From Rhodoferax bucti (GTDB lineage: Bacteria > Pseudomonadota > Gammaproteobacteria > Burkholderiales > Burkholderiaceae_C): 64,000 nt of DNA. Under the pieces are notes generated by a model. That model searched no databases and had not been told where the DNA came from. It was given only the letters and a program-made list of their open reading frames with translations. Made by a program: the position numbers and the translations under genes. Shown here in pieces: positions 33,676 through 43,682 of the stretch; positions within the stretch are counted from its first letter, which is position 1; every line of letters starts with the position of its first letter. Where the stretch lies: positions 930,001 to 994,000 of the forward strand of contig NZ_VAHD01000001.1 in the NCBI RefSeq assembly GCF_005876985.1, in the 5' to 3' direction.

Positions 33676-35610
33676 TTACTGCAAGGCGACGACTTGGAGC
33701 ACGTCGTCGCCGTAAGCTTCCAGTTTTTTGGCGCCAATACCGCTGATTCCCTGCAAATCGTCAATCGTTTGCGGTGCCCGTTGGGCAATCGCGGCCAGGG
33801 TGGCGTCATGAAAAATCACATAGGCCGGCAGATTGTGCTGCTGCGCCACCTCTGCACGCCACGCCTTCAGGGCGGAGTAGCGTAGCAATCCCTCACTGTC
33901 CAGATTGATAGGCGCTTTGACCACAGCGCCCAAGCGCGCGTTGCGCCGGGGTTTGCGGTCCGCCGGGGTCGAGACGGACTCCCGCAACATCACCGCCACC
34001 TCCCCTTTGAGTACGCCGCGAGATTCGGCGGTCAGTTGCAGCGTATTGAAAGCCTGGGCATCCACCGCGACAGCGCCCATCGCGATCAGCTGGCGCAGCA
34101 CACCGCGCAATTGCAGTTCGCTGAAATCCTGGCCGATACCGAAGGTGCTGAGCGCCTCGTGGCCGTATTGGGTGACTTTTTCGGTGGTTTTTCCGCGCAC
34201 GATGTCCATCAAGTGGCCCGCGCCAAAGCTTACCCCGCTCATTTGCTGGACGCGGTAAATGGTGCTGAGGAGCTTGCGGGCGGCATCTGTGCCGTCCCAC
34301 ACGTCTGGCGGATTCAGGCAGTTGTCGCAGTTGCCACATCGCCCCCACGCTCCGTCGCTTTGCGGGTCGCTGCCCCCCGGGGGGGCGAATTCCCCTTGGG
34401 GCGGCCCAGCGGGGAATTGTGGCCCGCGTCCGTAAACCTCGCCAAAATAGCCCAGCAAGCGGACCCGGCGGCAGTCGGTGGCTTCGGCCAAGCCGAGCAG
34501 CGCGTCGAGCTTGCCGCGCATGACTTGTTTGAACTCTTCGCTGGCCGGACTCTCGTCAATCATGCGGCGCTGGTTCACCACGTCCTGCAGGCCATAGGCC
34601 ATCCAGGCGTCGGCGGGCAGGCCATCACGACCTGCGCGCCCTGTCTCCTGGTAGTAGCCTTCGATGTTTTTGGGCATGTCGCGGTGGGCGACAAAGCGCA
34701 CATCCGGCTTGTCGATGCCCATGCCAAAGGCGATGGTGGCCACCATGACGATGCCTTCCTCGCGCAAAAACCGGTCCTGGTTCTGTTGGCGCACCTTGGC
34801 ATCCAGCCCGGCGTGGTAGGGCAGGGCCTTGATGCCCGCGTCTACCAGCGTCTGCGCCATGTCTTCCACTTTTTTGCGGCTCTGGCAGTAGACGATGCCG
34901 GCCTCTCCTTCGTGCTCGCGCTCAATAAAGCGCAGCAGTTGGGTGGTGGAGTCTTTCTTTTCAACGATGGTGTAGCGGATGTTGGGCCGGTCGAAGCTGC
35001 TCACAAAAGCGCGGGCTTCTTCGAGTTGCAGGCGCTCCAGGATGTCGGCGCGCGTCAGGTCGTCGGCGGTGGCGGTGAGCGCTATGCGGGGTACGCCGGG
35101 GTAGCGCTCGTGCAGCACCGTGAGGTTGCGGTAGTCGGGCCGGAAGTCGTGGCCCCACTGGCTCACGCAGTGGGCTTCGTCAATCGCAAACAGGCTGAGC
35201 TTGCCGCGCTCGAATAGCGAATCCAGCAAAGCCAGAAACCGGGCGTTGCTGACGCGCTCCGGCGCTGCATAGAGCAGGGTGATTTCGCCGCGCAGCAGTT
35301 GCTGCTCGATCTGGTAGGCCTCGTCGCTGCTGAGGGTGGAGTTCAGAAACGCTGCGCTCACGCCGGCTTCGTGCAGCGCGCCCACCTGGTCGTGCATCAG
35401 CGCGATCAGGGGGGAGATGACGAGGGTGGCGCCCAGCCCGGCCTGCTGGCGTGCAATGGCCGGCACCTGGTAGCAGAGGCTTTTGCCGCCACCGGTGGGC
35501 ATGAGCACCAGCGCGTCGCCGCCCGCAATCACGTGCTCCACGATGGCCTGTTGGGGCCCGCGGAAGGCCTGATAGCCGAATACGTCGTGAAGAATCTGCA
35601 GGTGGGGCAC
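33676..35610 (-). CDS. recQ: ATP-dependent DNA helicase RecQ
   Basis: This 644-residue helicase has motif [12 protein letters not shown], motif [18 protein letters not shown] and motif [15 protein letters not shown] zinc-binding cysteines start at [17 protein letters not shown] and resume at [12 protein letters not shown], and a C-terminal HRDC domain includes [17 protein letters not shown]. Translation starts with GTG. Between the first cysteine and the CGNC cluster there are about 45 residues instead of the roughly 17 in E. coli RecQ. The extra Pro/Gly-rich part is encoded by a GC-rich palindromic repeat (34361-34407). It acts in recombination and fork repair. Confidence 0.93.
   Translation of the reverse strand: MPHLQILHDVFGYQAFRGPQQAIVEHVIAGGDALVLMPTGGGKSLCYQVPAIARQQAGLGATLVISPLIALMHDQVGALHEAGVSAAFLNSTLSSDEAYQIEQQLLRGEITLLYAAPERVSNARFLALLDSLFERGKLSLFAIDEAHCVSQWGHDFRPDYRNLTVLHERYPGVPRIALTATADDLTRADILERLQLEEARAFVSSFDRPNIRYTIVEKKDSTTQLLRFIEREHEGEAGIVYCQSRKKVEDMAQTLVDAGIKALPYHAGLDAKVRQQNQDRFLREEGIVMVATIAFGMGIDKPDVRFVAHRDMPKNIEGYYQETGRAGRDGLPADAWMAYGLQDVVNQRRMIDESPASEEFKQVMRGKLDALLGLAEATDCRRVRLLGYFGEVYGRGPQFPAGPPQGEFAPPGGSDPQSDGAWGRCGNCDNCLNPPDVWDGTDAARKLLSTIYRVQQMSGVSFGAGHLMDIVRGKTTEKVTQYGHEALSTFGIGQDFSELQLRGVLRQLIAMGAVAVDAQAFNTLQLTAESRGVLKGEVAVMLRESVSTPADRKPRRNARLGAVVKAPINLDSEGLLRYSALKAWRAEVAQQHNLPAYVIFHDATLAAIAQRAPQTIDDLQGISGIGAKKLEAYGDDVLQVVALQ
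34361..34407 (+). repeat. GC-rich palindromic repeat inside recQ
   Basis: The blocks TGCGGGTCGC, GCCCCCCG, GGGGGCG and CTTGGGGCGGCCC occur in the same order as in the intergenic copy at 12318. Here the element is translated in frame on the opposite strand as a Pro/Gly-rich extension of the zinc-binding region. Confidence 0.7.
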
Positions 35611-35614
35611 TTAA

Positions 35615-35661
35615 AACGCTATCAAATCAGGAGCTGCTCGCGCATGCGTGGCGGGCGCTAG
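35615..35661 (-). repeat. 47-nt palindromic repeat (upstream of recQ)
   Basis: On the minus strand it reads CTAGCGCCCGCC, then TGCGCGAGCAGCTCC and TGATTTGATAGCG. It ends five nucleotides before the recQ GTG start codon and so occupies most of the recQ leader, including the ribosome site. Confidence 0.75.
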
Positions 35662-35808
35662 AGGCATAAAACATTCGTAAATAGGGCGGTGGCGGCTTGA
35701 GGAGCTGAGCCACTGCGAAGGGCCTATTGTCGGGCAAGCCCGGCCGCTGCCTGCTGGCACGCTGCCGCCGACAAGCCCGTGCTTGCCGCTACCGGGTCGC
35801 TTGTCGTT

Positions 35809-35814
35809 TAAAAT
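35809..35814 (+). promoter_or_regulatory. Possible -10 element of the metH operon
   Basis: TAAAAT lies so that transcription would begin about eight bases later, right at the first pairing arm of the SAH riboswitch. The -35 element is poor (TTGCCG is too far upstream at 20 bp), so this is tentative. Confidence 0.35.
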
Positions 35815-35821
35815 CCGCGTC

Positions 35822-35894
35822 ACCCAAGGGGCGCTGCAGCCGAGTTTGCGATACCGCAAAACCGGTCAGGCTTGGGGACCCCAACTGCGCTCAC
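35822..35894 (+). promoter_or_regulatory. S-adenosylhomocysteine (SAH) riboswitch
   Basis: The sequence has the SAH aptamer core: CCAAGGGGCGCTGC, a variable hairpin, CAGGCTTGGGG, and a final CTGCGCTCAC. CCAAG pairs with CTTGG to close P1, and the 3' GCGCTCA can form the pseudoknot. Its position 30 nt upstream of the methionine synthase start is the known context of this class. SAH riboswitches switch genes on when SAH accumulates, which fits SAH recycling through homocysteine. Confidence 0.85.
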
Positions 35895-35923
35895 TTGTTT
35901 CAATCCACACAGTGAGCCGCACC

Positions 35924-37000
35924 ATGAAGCCCATCACCTACACCCGCGCCCAAGCACTTCCCGGCATTTTGGCCAGCCGCATCGCCATTCTGGATGGCGC
36001 CATGGGTACCATGATTCAGCGCTTCAAGCTGGGCGAGGCGCAGTACCGGGGCGAGGGCTACACCGGCCCGGGCAACCAAGGCGAGCGCTTCAAAGACTTT
36101 CCCAAAGACGTCAAAGGCAACAACGAGTTGCTGAGCCTGACGCGCCCGGACGTGATCACCGACATCCACGAGGCTTACCTGGCTGCGGGTGCGGACATGA
36201 TCGAGACCAACACCTTCGGCGCCACCACCGTGGCCCAGGCGGATTACGACATGGCCGACTTGGCCATTGAGATGAACTATGTGTCTGCCCAACTGGCCCG
36301 CGCCGCCTGCGACAAATACAGCACCCCTGAGAAGCCCCGCTTTGTCTGCGGCGCGCTCGGCCCTACGCCAAAGACGGCCAGCATCAGCCCTGATGTGAAC
36401 GACCCCGGCGCGCGCAATGTGACGTTTGAAGAGCTGCGCGCCGCCTATTACGACCAGACCAAGGCACTGGTCGAAGGTGGAGCGGACGTGATTCTGGTGG
36501 AAACCATTTTTGACACGCTCAACGCCAAGGCCGCGCTGTTTGCGGTGGACGAGTACTTTGAAGCCAGTGGCGAACGCCTGCCCATCCTGATCAGCGGCAC
36601 CGTGACCGACGCATCCGGTCGTATTTTGAGCGGGCAGACCGTGACCGCCTTCTGGCACAGCGTGCGCCATGCGCAGCCTTTGGCCATCGGCCTGAACTGC
36701 GCGCTGGGTGCCGCGCTGATGCGCCCCTACATTCAGGAGCTGAACAAAGTCGCCACCGACACCTTCATCAGCTGCTACCCCAACGCCGGCCTGCCCAACC
36801 CCATGAGCGACACCGGCTTTGACGAAACCCCGGACGTGACCAGCCGCTTGGTGCGCGAGTTTGCGCAAGAGGGGCTGGTCAACATCGTGGGGGGCTGCTG
36901 CGGCACTACGCCTGACCACATTGGTGCGATTGCGCAGGCGGTGAACCCGATTGCGACGCGGAGGGTGCAGCGTGGGTACTTTTACAAAGAGGCGGCGTGA
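35924..37000 (+). CDS. metH: Methionine synthase MetH, N-terminal homocysteine-binding half
   Basis: A 358-residue protein corresponds to the homocysteine S-methyltransferase domain of MetH. It contains [13 protein letters not shown], and the zinc-binding cysteines are in GLNCALGA and [10 protein letters not shown]. The rest of MetH is a separate gene at 38054, so the enzyme is split, as in several Burkholderiales. The ATG at 35924 is used because an earlier in-frame reading would run through the riboswitch. It transfers the cobalamin-bound methyl group to homocysteine. Its stop overlaps a possible GTG start of the next gene. Confidence 0.92.
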   Translation: MKPITYTRAQALPGILASRIAILDGAMGTMIQRFKLGEAQYRGEGYTGPGNQGERFKDFPKDVKGNNELLSLTRPDVITDIHEAYLAAGADMIETNTFGATTVAQADYDMADLAIEMNYVSAQLARAACDKYSTPEKPRFVCGALGPTPKTASISPDVNDPGARNVTFEELRAAYYDQTKALVEGGADVILVETIFDTLNAKAALFAVDEYFEASGERLPILISGTVTDASGRILSGQTVTAFWHSVRHAQPLAIGLNCALGAALMRPYIQELNKVATDTFISCYPNAGLPNPMSDTGFDETPDVTSRLVREFAQEGLVNIVGGCCGTTPDHIGAIAQAVNPIATRRVQRGYFYKEAA

Positions 37001-37014
37001 GCCGGGACATCGCC

Positions 37015-38013
37015 ATGAACAAAGTCCGCTGGGGCGTGCTGAGCACCGCCAAAATCGGGATGGAGAAAGTCACGCCTGCGCTGCTGCGCAGCCAGTGGTG
37101 TGATGTGCAGGCGATTGCCTCGCGTTCGCTGGAGAGCGCGCAGGCGGCGGCGGGCAAGTTGGGCATCCCCAAAGCCTATGGCTCTTACGAGGAGCTGTTG
37201 GCAGATCCGTCCATCGAGGCCATTTACAACCCTCTCCCCAATGACCAACACGTGCCCCTGACACTGGCGGCCGCGCGTGCGGGCAAGCATGTGCTGTGCG
37301 AAAAACCTATCGCCTTGAATGCTAACGAGGCGGCGCAGCTGCGCGAGGTGGCGGGCAAGGTGCACATCATGGAAGCCTTCATGGTGCGCTTTCATCCGCA
37401 GTGGCTGCGCACGCGCGAGCTGGTGCAAAGCGGCGCTTTGGGTGATGTGCGGGCGGTGCAGGTGTGGTTCTCGTACTTCAACCGCAGTGCCACCAACATC
37501 CGCAACGACGCCAGCAAGGGTGGCGGTGCGCTCATGGACATCGGTTGCTACCCGATTGTGGCCGGACGCTTTTTGTTTGGCGCCGAGCCGGTGCGGGTGA
37601 TGGCGCTGGCCGACATGGACCCGGACTTTGGCGTGGACCGCAGTTTTAGCGCCTTGCTCGATTTCGGTAATGGCCGCCGGCTGGACTTCACCGTCTCCAT
37701 GCAAACCACGCCTTACCAGCGGGTGCAGGTGATCGGCACCGAGAAGCGGGTGGAGATTGAGATTCCCTTCAACGCGCCTCAAGGCCAGGAAACCCGCATT
37801 TTTGTGGATGACGGCAAGGTGCTGGGTGGTCGCGAAGCGGTGGTGGAAACCTTCGCCCCCTGCGACCAGTACAGCCTGGAGGGTGATGCCTTCTCGCTCG
37901 CCATTCGCGGCGAGCAGCCCCTGCACTACGGCGTGGAAGACGCCATTCAGAACATGCGCATCATCGACGCGCTGTTTGCTTCCCAGCGCACTGGCGGCTG
38001 GGTGACGGTTTAA
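37015..38013 (+). CDS. Gfo/Idh/MocA family oxidoreductase
   Basis: A 332-residue NAD(P)-dependent dehydrogenase has a Rossmann N-terminal domain ([18 protein letters not shown]), the catalytic-lysine motif [11 protein letters not shown], and a C-terminal alpha/beta domain ([18 protein letters not shown]). I start it at ATG 37015; a GTG at 36997 overlapping the metH stop is also possible. Members act on sugars, inositols or trans-dihydrodiols. It lies between the two metH halves with no obvious metabolic link, so it may merely share the transcript. Confidence 0.85.
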   Translation: MNKVRWGVLSTAKIGMEKVTPALLRSQWCDVQAIASRSLESAQAAAGKLGIPKAYGSYEELLADPSIEAIYNPLPNDQHVPLTLAAARAGKHVLCEKPIALNANEAAQLREVAGKVHIMEAFMVRFHPQWLRTRELVQSGALGDVRAVQVWFSYFNRSATNIRNDASKGGGALMDIGCYPIVAGRFLFGAEPVRVMALADMDPDFGVDRSFSALLDFGNGRRLDFTVSMQTTPYQRVQVIGTEKRVEIEIPFNAPQGQETRIFVDDGKVLGGREAVVETFAPCDQYSLEGDAFSLAIRGEQPLHYGVEDAIQNMRIIDALFASQRTGGWVTV

Positions 38014-38053
38014 GTGGCTGCTCCAGCTGCATCATAAAAATTACAGGTCGTTT

Positions 38054-40819
38054 ATGCCTCAAGCCCCCGCATCTTCTGCGCAAGCAGCTATTAATTCCGT
38101 AGCGCCCATGCTGCTCTCGGGCCTGGAGCCCATCACCATCGACAGCCGCAGCCTGTTTGTGAACGTGGGGGAGCGCACCAACGTCACCGGCTCCAAGGCA
38201 TTCGCCCGCATGATCCTGAACGGCCAGTTTGAAGAGGCCCTGGCCGTGGCTCGCCAGCAGGTGGAAAACGGGGCGCAGATCATCGACATCAACATGGACG
38301 AGGCCATGCTGGACAGCCAGGCCGCCATGGTGCGCTTCCTGAACCTGATCGCGTCGGAGCCCGATATTTCCCGCGTGCCCATCATGATCGACAGCTCCAA
38401 GTGGAGCGTGATCGAAGCGGGCCTGCGCTGCGTGCAGGGCAAAGCGGTGGTGAACTCCATCAGCATGAAAGAAGGCTTGGATGAGTTCAAGCGCCAGGCC
38501 AAGCTGCTGCGCCGCTACGGTGCCGCCGCCGTGGTGATGGCCTTTGATGAAAAAGGCCAGGCCGACACCTACCAACGCAAAGTGGAAATCTGCGAGCGCG
38601 CCTACCGCGTGCTGGTGGACGAAGTGGACTTTCCGCCTGAAGACATCATCTTCGACCCCAATATCTTTGCCATTGCCACCGGCATCGAAGAGCACAACAA
38701 CTACGCGGTGGACTTCATTGAGGCCACCCGCTGGATCAAGCAGAACCTGCCCGGCGCCAAGGTGAGCGGTGGCGTGTCCAACGTGTCCTTCAGCTTCCGC
38801 GGCAACGATCCGGTGCGTGAGGCGATCCACACCGTGTTCCTGTACCACGCTATTCAAGCGGGTATGGACATGGGCATCGTGAACGCCGGCATGGTCGGCG
38901 TGTACGACGACCTGGAGCCTGCGCTGCGCGAGCGGGTGGAAGACGTGGTGCTGAATCGCCGCGAAGACGCAGGCGAGCGCCTGGTGGAGATTGCCGAGAC
39001 CGCGAAAAGCGGTGCCAAGGACGAGAGCAAAAAGCTCGAATGGCGCGGCACCCCCGAGGCGCCGGTGACTGTGGCCCAGCGGCTGAGCCATGCCTTGGTG
39101 CACGGCATTACCGACTTCATCACCGAAGACACCGAAGAAGCCTACCGCGAGATTCTGGCCAAGGGCGGCCGTCCACTGCACGTGATCGAAGGCCCGCTCA
39201 TGGATGGCATGAACGTAGTGGGTGACCTGTTCGGTCAGGGCAAGATGTTCCTGCCGCAAGTGGTGAAGAGTGCCCGCGTGATGAAGAGCGCGGTGGCGCA
39301 CCTGCTGCCCTACATTGAGGCTGAAAAGCTCGCCATGGTGGAAGCCGGTGGCGAGGCCAAGGCCAAGGGCAAGATCGTGATTGCGACCGTCAAGGGCGAC
39401 GTGCATGACATTGGCAAAAACATCGTCACCGTGGTGCTCCAGTGCAACAACTTTGACGTGGTCAACATGGGTGTGATGGTGCCTTGCCACGAGATATTGG
39501 CCAAGGCCAAGGAAGAGGGCGCAGACATCATCGGCCTCTCCGGCCTGATCACTCCCAGCCTCGAAGAAATGCAGTATGTGGCAGGTGAGATGCAGAAGGA
39601 CGAGTACTTCCGCAGCCGCAACACGCCACTGCTGATCGGTGGCGCCACCTGCAGCCGGGTGCACACGGCGGTGAAGATTGCGCCCAACTACGAAGGCCCG
39701 GTGGTCTATGTGCCTGATGCCTCGCGCAGCGTGAGCGTGGCCCAGGGCTTGCTCAGCGATAGCGCCGCCGCGTACATCGCCGAGCTGAATGCCGACTATG
39801 ACAAGGTGCGCCACCAGCACGCCAACAAAAAGCAAACACCGCTGTGGCCCTTGGCGAAGGCGCGCGCCAACAAGACTCCTATCGACTGGGCGCAGTACCA
39901 GCCCACTAGCCCGAAGTTCATCGGCCGGCGTGTGTTCAAAAACTTCGATCTGAGTGAGCTGGCTCAGTACATCGACTGGGGCCCCTTCTTCCAGACCTGG
40001 GATCTGGCGGGCCCCTACCCGGCCATCCTGCAAGACGAGGTGGTGGGCGAGCAGGCGCGCAAGGTCTTGGCCGATGGCCAGGCGCTGTTGAAAAAAATCA
40101 TCGATGGCCGCTGGCTCACTGCCAATGCGGTGGTGGCGCTGTACCCGGCCAATACGGTGAATGACGACGACATTGCTTTCTACACCGATGAGAGCCGCAG
40201 CGACGTGGCCCTCACCTGGTACGGCTTGCGCCAGCAAACCGAGAAGCAGGAGATTGATGGCGTGATGCGTCCCAGCCGCTGCCTGGCCGACTTTGTGGCG
40301 CCCGCAGGCGTCAAGCCGGACTACGCGGGTATGTTTGCCGTGACCGCGGGCATTGGTGCGGACAAGCGGGCCGAGGCCTTTGAGGCCCTGCATGACGACT
40401 ACAACGCCATCATGCTCAAGTCGATTGCCGACCGGCTGGCTGAAGCCTTTGCCGAATGCCTGCACAAAAAGGTGCGTACCGACCTGTGGGGTTACGCCGC
40501 GGGCGAAACCTTGAGCAACGAGGAGCTGATCGGCGAGAAGTACCAGGGCATACGCCCCGCCCCCGGCTACCCGGCCTGCCCGGACCATAGCGTCAAGCAC
40601 GACATGTTTGCGCTGCTGCAGTGCGATGAAATCGGCATGGCGGTGACCGAGAGCCTGGCCATGACACCCGCTGCCAGCGTGAGCGGCTTTTACATTGGCC
40701 ATCCAGACGCTGCGTACTTCAACGTCGGCAAGATCGGCGAAGACCAGGTGCAGGCGCTGGCAGAGCGCCGCCAGCTGGAGCGGGCTGCCTTGGAGCGCTT
40801 GCTGGCGCCCAATTTGTAA
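38054..40819 (+). CDS. metH: Methionine synthase MetH, folate/cobalamin/SAM half
   Basis: A 921-residue protein carries the remaining MetH modules in order. The pterin-binding domain begins [15 protein letters not shown]. The cobalamin cap and Rossmann domains include [11 protein letters not shown], with the His that ligates cobalt, and the C-terminal reactivation domain has [13 protein letters not shown] for SAM binding. The conserved family sequence begins only at [10 protein letters not shown]; the preceding residues, [18 protein letters not shown], are encoded by a 47-nt repeat that may also supply the start codon. No good ribosome site is seen. It works with the N-terminal half encoded 1 kb upstream. 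Confidence 0.93.
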   Translation: MPQAPASSAQAAINSVAPMLLSGLEPITIDSRSLFVNVGERTNVTGSKAFARMILNGQFEEALAVARQQVENGAQIIDINMDEAMLDSQAAMVRFLNLIASEPDISRVPIMIDSSKWSVIEAGLRCVQGKAVVNSISMKEGLDEFKRQAKLLRRYGAAAVVMAFDEKGQADTYQRKVEICERAYRVLVDEVDFPPEDIIFDPNIFAIATGIEEHNNYAVDFIEATRWIKQNLPGAKVSGGVSNVSFSFRGNDPVREAIHTVFLYHAIQAGMDMGIVNAGMVGVYDDLEPALRERVEDVVLNRREDAGERLVEIAETAKSGAKDESKKLEWRGTPEAPVTVAQRLSHALVHGITDFITEDTEEAYREILAKGGRPLHVIEGPLMDGMNVVGDLFGQGKMFLPQVVKSARVMKSAVAHLLPYIEAEKLAMVEAGGEAKAKGKIVIATVKGDVHDIGKNIVTVVLQCNNFDVVNMGVMVPCHEILAKAKEEGADIIGLSGLITPSLEEMQYVAGEMQKDEYFRSRNTPLLIGGATCSRVHTAVKIAPNYEGPVVYVPDASRSVSVAQGLLSDSAAAYIAELNADYDKVRHQHANKKQTPLWPLAKARANKTPIDWAQYQPTSPKFIGRRVFKNFDLSELAQYIDWGPFFQTWDLAGPYPAILQDEVVGEQARKVLADGQALLKKIIDGRWLTANAVVALYPANTVNDDDIAFYTDESRSDVALTWYGLRQQTEKQEIDGVMRPSRCLADFVAPAGVKPDYAGMFAVTAGIGADKRAEAFEALHDDYNAIMLKSIADRLAEAFAECLHKKVRTDLWGYAAGETLSNEELIGEKYQGIRPAPGYPACPDHSVKHDMFALLQCDEIGMAVTESLAMTPAASVSGFYIGHPDAAYFNVGKIGEDQVQALAERRQLERAALERLLAPNL
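38060..38106 (+). repeat. 47-nt palindromic repeat, copy forming the 5' end of metH (C-terminal half)
   Basis: The copy reads CAAGCCCCCGC, then TGCGCAAGCAGCTATTAAT and TAGCGCC at the expected spacing. The similarity to the copy at 35615 extends upstream through TTTATGCCTC, which includes the start codon. Codon phase equals that of the glycine-zipper copy. Confidence 0.65.
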
Positions 40820-41009
40820 GCAAAACGCGGTACGCGGCCCCGGCGGCCGGGTGCCGTGTGCGTGCACTGTGTGCGCGGGGACAGCTTTACCCAGCGTTAC
40901 AAAAGAGATACCTGCCAGCCGGATGGGCTGTGTACCTTCAGACCCCATGGAGCGTTAGCTCTACAGCGGGTGCCTTCGTGGCACCGGTTTGAACGTCTGA
41001 AGGAGATGT

Positions 41010-41867
41010 ATGTCGACTGCTTTATCCACATCCGGCGCCACCGTGGCGGCCGGCAATAAGTTTTTATGGGCGGCCGTAGGCGCACTTGGGGCCAGCACTT
41101 TGGCCTTGGGGGCGGTGGTGTTGCATCAGCAGAGCAACACGGCACAGGCGGAAGCGCCGTTGGAGGTAGTAGCCGTCAGCGCGCCAGCGCCTGCTGCGTC
41201 CGCTCCGGCGATCGAGTTGATGGAAAAATCCACTGCAGCCCCAGCGCAAACCGCGGTCAAGCCGGTCGTTGCGGCCAAATCGGAGCAAAAAGTGCCTGTG
41301 GCGCCCGTCAAACATGCGCAAGTAGCTCCTAAAACAATAGCAAATTCGGATGGGACGGTGGCAGCAGTGAAGCCGTCGCATCCCGCCGCAGCGCCCGCTA
41401 CCGGCGTACAGGTGGCGGCGAACGAGTCCGTGCTGGCCACTCCTGCCACTTTGCCGGCCCCGGTGCGCCTGCCTGCCAAGGTGGTGTGCACCCACTGCGG
41501 CGTGGTGGAGGCTGTCACCCCGGTGCAGCGCGAAAGCGCCAACCCCAGCGGTGCGGGCGCCGTGGCCGGTGCGGTGCTGGGTGGGCTGGTGGGCAACCAG
41601 TTCGGTGGCGGCGATGGCAAGGCCTTGGCCACGATTGCGGGCGTGCTCGGGGGCGGCTGGGCAGGCAACACGGTGGAAAAGCGCCTGAAAAAAGACACGG
41701 TGTACCTGGTGGATGTGCGCATGGAAGACGGCAGCTTGCGCTCCATCGAGCAAGCCACCGCTGCCAGTGTGGGTCAGCATGTCACGGTGGAGGGCAACCG
41801 CATCACCCCCGCGAATGCGCCATCGGCCGCGGAGCGTGCGCCGGCAGTGGCCAACAGCACAACCTGA
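41010..41867 (+). CDS. Glycine zipper 2TM domain protein
   Basis: A 285-residue envelope protein starts behind AAGGAG. It has a cytoplasmic N-terminus, one membrane helix (LWAAVGALGASTLALGAVVL), an Ala/Pro/Val-rich linker, a CxxC pair in VVCTHCGVVE, and a glycine-zipper segment (GAVAGAVLGGLVGNQFGGG, then IAGVLGGGWAGNTVEKR) followed by a small beta domain. Such proteins resemble SlyB/Rcp-type outer-membrane lipoproteins but lack a lipobox. Part of the linker (VAPVKHAQVAPKTIAN) comes from a 47-nt repeat. It lies just upstream of the pilus locus; a role there is not shown. Confidence 0.82.
   Translation: MSTALSTSGATVAAGNKFLWAAVGALGASTLALGAVVLHQQSNTAQAEAPLEVVAVSAPAPAASAPAIELMEKSTAAPAQTAVKPVVAAKSEQKVPVAPVKHAQVAPKTIANSDGTVAAVKPSHPAAAPATGVQVAANESVLATPATLPAPVRLPAKVVCTHCGVVEAVTPVQRESANPSGAGAVAGAVLGGLVGNQFGGGDGKALATIAGVLGGGWAGNTVEKRLKKDTVYLVDVRMEDGSLRSIEQATAASVGQHVTVEGNRITPANAPSAAERAPAVANSTT
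41298..41344 (+). repeat. 47-nt palindromic repeat, copy inside the glycine-zipper gene
   Basis: The copy reads GTGGCGCCCGTC, then TGCGCAAGTAGCTCC and ATAGCAAA, a close match to the copies at 35615 and 16528. It is translated in the same phase as the metH copy, giving the shared residues AP, AQ and A at equal positions. Confidence 0.7.
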
Positions 41868-41913
41868 AAGGCCCCCGTGCTATTATTTTTGCAAACCGCA
41901 AAAGGAATAGCGC

Positions 41914-43680
41914 ATGAACATGGCAACGGCAGCGCCCGGTGCGCCGGACGCCCATCGGCCCCCTTCGGGCCGCCCTGAGAAACTGCGTTTGGGCGATGTG
42001 CTGGTTCAGCAAAAGCTGATCTCGCAAGAGCAACTGCAGCAAACCCTGGACTTGCAGCGCACCACCGGCAAAAAGGTGGGGCGCCTGCTGATTGAAACCG
42101 GCGTCATTACCGAGGAGCTGCTGGCCAACGGCCTGGCGCGGCAGCTGCGGATTCCGTTCGTCAACCTCAAGACATTCCCTTTCCGTGCCGATGTGATCAA
42201 GCTGCTGCCCGAGGCGGCCGCCCGCCGCTTCAAGGCGCTGGTGCTGGAAGACAGGGGCGACACCCTGCTGGTGGCGCTGGCCGACCCGCTGGATTTGTTC
42301 GCCTACGACGAGCTGACTCGCCTGCTCAAGCGCAACATTGGCATTGCTGCCGTGCCCGAGAGCCAGTTGGCGTTGGCGTTTGACCGCCTGTACCGCCGCA
42401 CCGAAGAAATCAGTGGCCTGGCCCGTGCCCTGGAGAAAGACCTGGGCGATGCGGTGGACTTCGGCGAACTCACCGCCAGCGTAGGCCTGGAGGGCGCGCC
42501 CGTGGTGCGCTTGCTTCAGTCTTTGTTTGAGGACGCCATACAAGTCGGCGCATCTGACGTGCACATCGAACCGCAAGAGGGCTTTTTGCAAATCCGTGTG
42601 CGGGTGGACGGTGTGCTGCAAACCCAAACGCAGGCTGACAAGCGCATCGGCGGTGCGCTGGCCCAGCGCCTCAAGCTGATGGCGGGGCTGGATATTTCAG
42701 AAAAGCGCTTGCCGCAGGACGGCCGCTTCAGCGTGCGCCTGAAAGACAACACGATTGACGTGCGCTTGTCCACACTGCCGACCACCTACGGCGAATCGGC
42801 CGTGATGCGTCTGTTGAACCAAGGCGCCGGCATGCGCCGCCTCGACACCATCGGCATGCCGCCCGAGATGCTCAAGCGCTTCCGCGAAGTGCTGTCCCGC
42901 TCCTCCGGCATGGTGCTGGTCACCGGCCCCACCGGCTCCGGCAAAACCACCACGCTGTATGCCGCGCTGGCCGAAATCAATGCGGCGGAGCTCAAGGTGA
43001 TCACGGTGGAAGACCCGGTGGAATACCGCCTGCCCGCCATCACGCAGGTGCAGGTGAATGACAAGATTGAGCTCACCTTCTCCCGCGTGCTACGCGCCTG
43101 CCTGCGGCAAGACCCGGACGTGATCCTGGTCGGCGAAATGCGCGATGCTGAAACGGCCGAAATCGGCCTGCGCGCCGCTATTACCGGCCACTTGGTGCTT
43201 TCTACCTTGCACACACGCGATGCCATCAGCACGCCGTTTCGCTTGCTCGACATGGGCGTGCCGCCGTTCATGGTGGCCACCTCGCTGCAGGCGGTGATTG
43301 CCCAGCGCTTGCTGCGTCTCAATTGCCCGGAATGCCTGGCACCGCACAACCCCACGCCGCAAGAGCAGTCGTGGCTGGAGTCCATGCTGGAGCCCGGCGA
43401 CACGGTGCAGCCCAAGCGGGGTCTGGGTTGCTCGCACTGCAACGGCACCGGCTACTTCGGTCGCCAGGGGGTGTACGAGTTGCTGGAGATGGACGCCGCC
43501 CTCACCCATGCGGCTTCGCACAGCGACCCGGCCGGCTTTTTGCGCACTGCGCGGGAGCGTATGAAAGGCCACACCATGGCGTTTCATGCGCTGCAGCTGG
43601 TGCGGGCCGGCAAAACCTCGCTGGCCGAGGCCTTGCGTATCGGCTTCGATGCCGATGACGACGTGGCCTTGGTGGGCTGA
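41914..43680 (+). CDS. mshE: MSHA pilus assembly ATPase MshE
   Basis: This 588-residue GspE/PilB-type ATPase has an N-terminal MshEN domain (LRLGDVLVQQKLISQEQL), which in relatives binds cyclic di-GMP. Walker A GPTGSGKTTTLYA is near residue 338, with an Asp box and the Walker B region DVILVGEMRDAETAEIG. A tetracysteine zinc motif follows (CPECL, later CSHC). It powers pilus extension from the cytoplasmic face. AAAGGAA precedes the ATG. It is the first gene of the MSHA cluster, and mshG begins two nucleotides after its stop. Confidence 0.93.
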   Translation: MNMATAAPGAPDAHRPPSGRPEKLRLGDVLVQQKLISQEQLQQTLDLQRTTGKKVGRLLIETGVITEELLANGLARQLRIPFVNLKTFPFRADVIKLLPEAAARRFKALVLEDRGDTLLVALADPLDLFAYDELTRLLKRNIGIAAVPESQLALAFDRLYRRTEEISGLARALEKDLGDAVDFGELTASVGLEGAPVVRLLQSLFEDAIQVGASDVHIEPQEGFLQIRVRVDGVLQTQTQADKRIGGALAQRLKLMAGLDISEKRLPQDGRFSVRLKDNTIDVRLSTLPTTYGESAVMRLLNQGAGMRRLDTIGMPPEMLKRFREVLSRSSGMVLVTGPTGSGKTTTLYAALAEINAAELKVITVEDPVEYRLPAITQVQVNDKIELTFSRVLRACLRQDPDVILVGEMRDAETAEIGLRAAITGHLVLSTLHTRDAISTPFRLLDMGVPPFMVATSLQAVIAQRLLRLNCPECLAPHNPTPQEQSWLESMLEPGDTVQPKRGLGCSHCNGTGYFGRQGVYELLEMDAALTHAASHSDPAGFLRTARERMKGHTMAFHALQLVRAGKTSLAEALRIGFDADDDVALVG

Positions 43681-43682
43681 CG

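Noticed and set aside
37961..40948. A 995-codon open frame antisense to metH
   Set aside because: It mirrors the codon pattern of the real gene in high-GC DNA, is His/Gln/Val-rich without domains, and has no start context. The sense strand carries clear MetH motifs.
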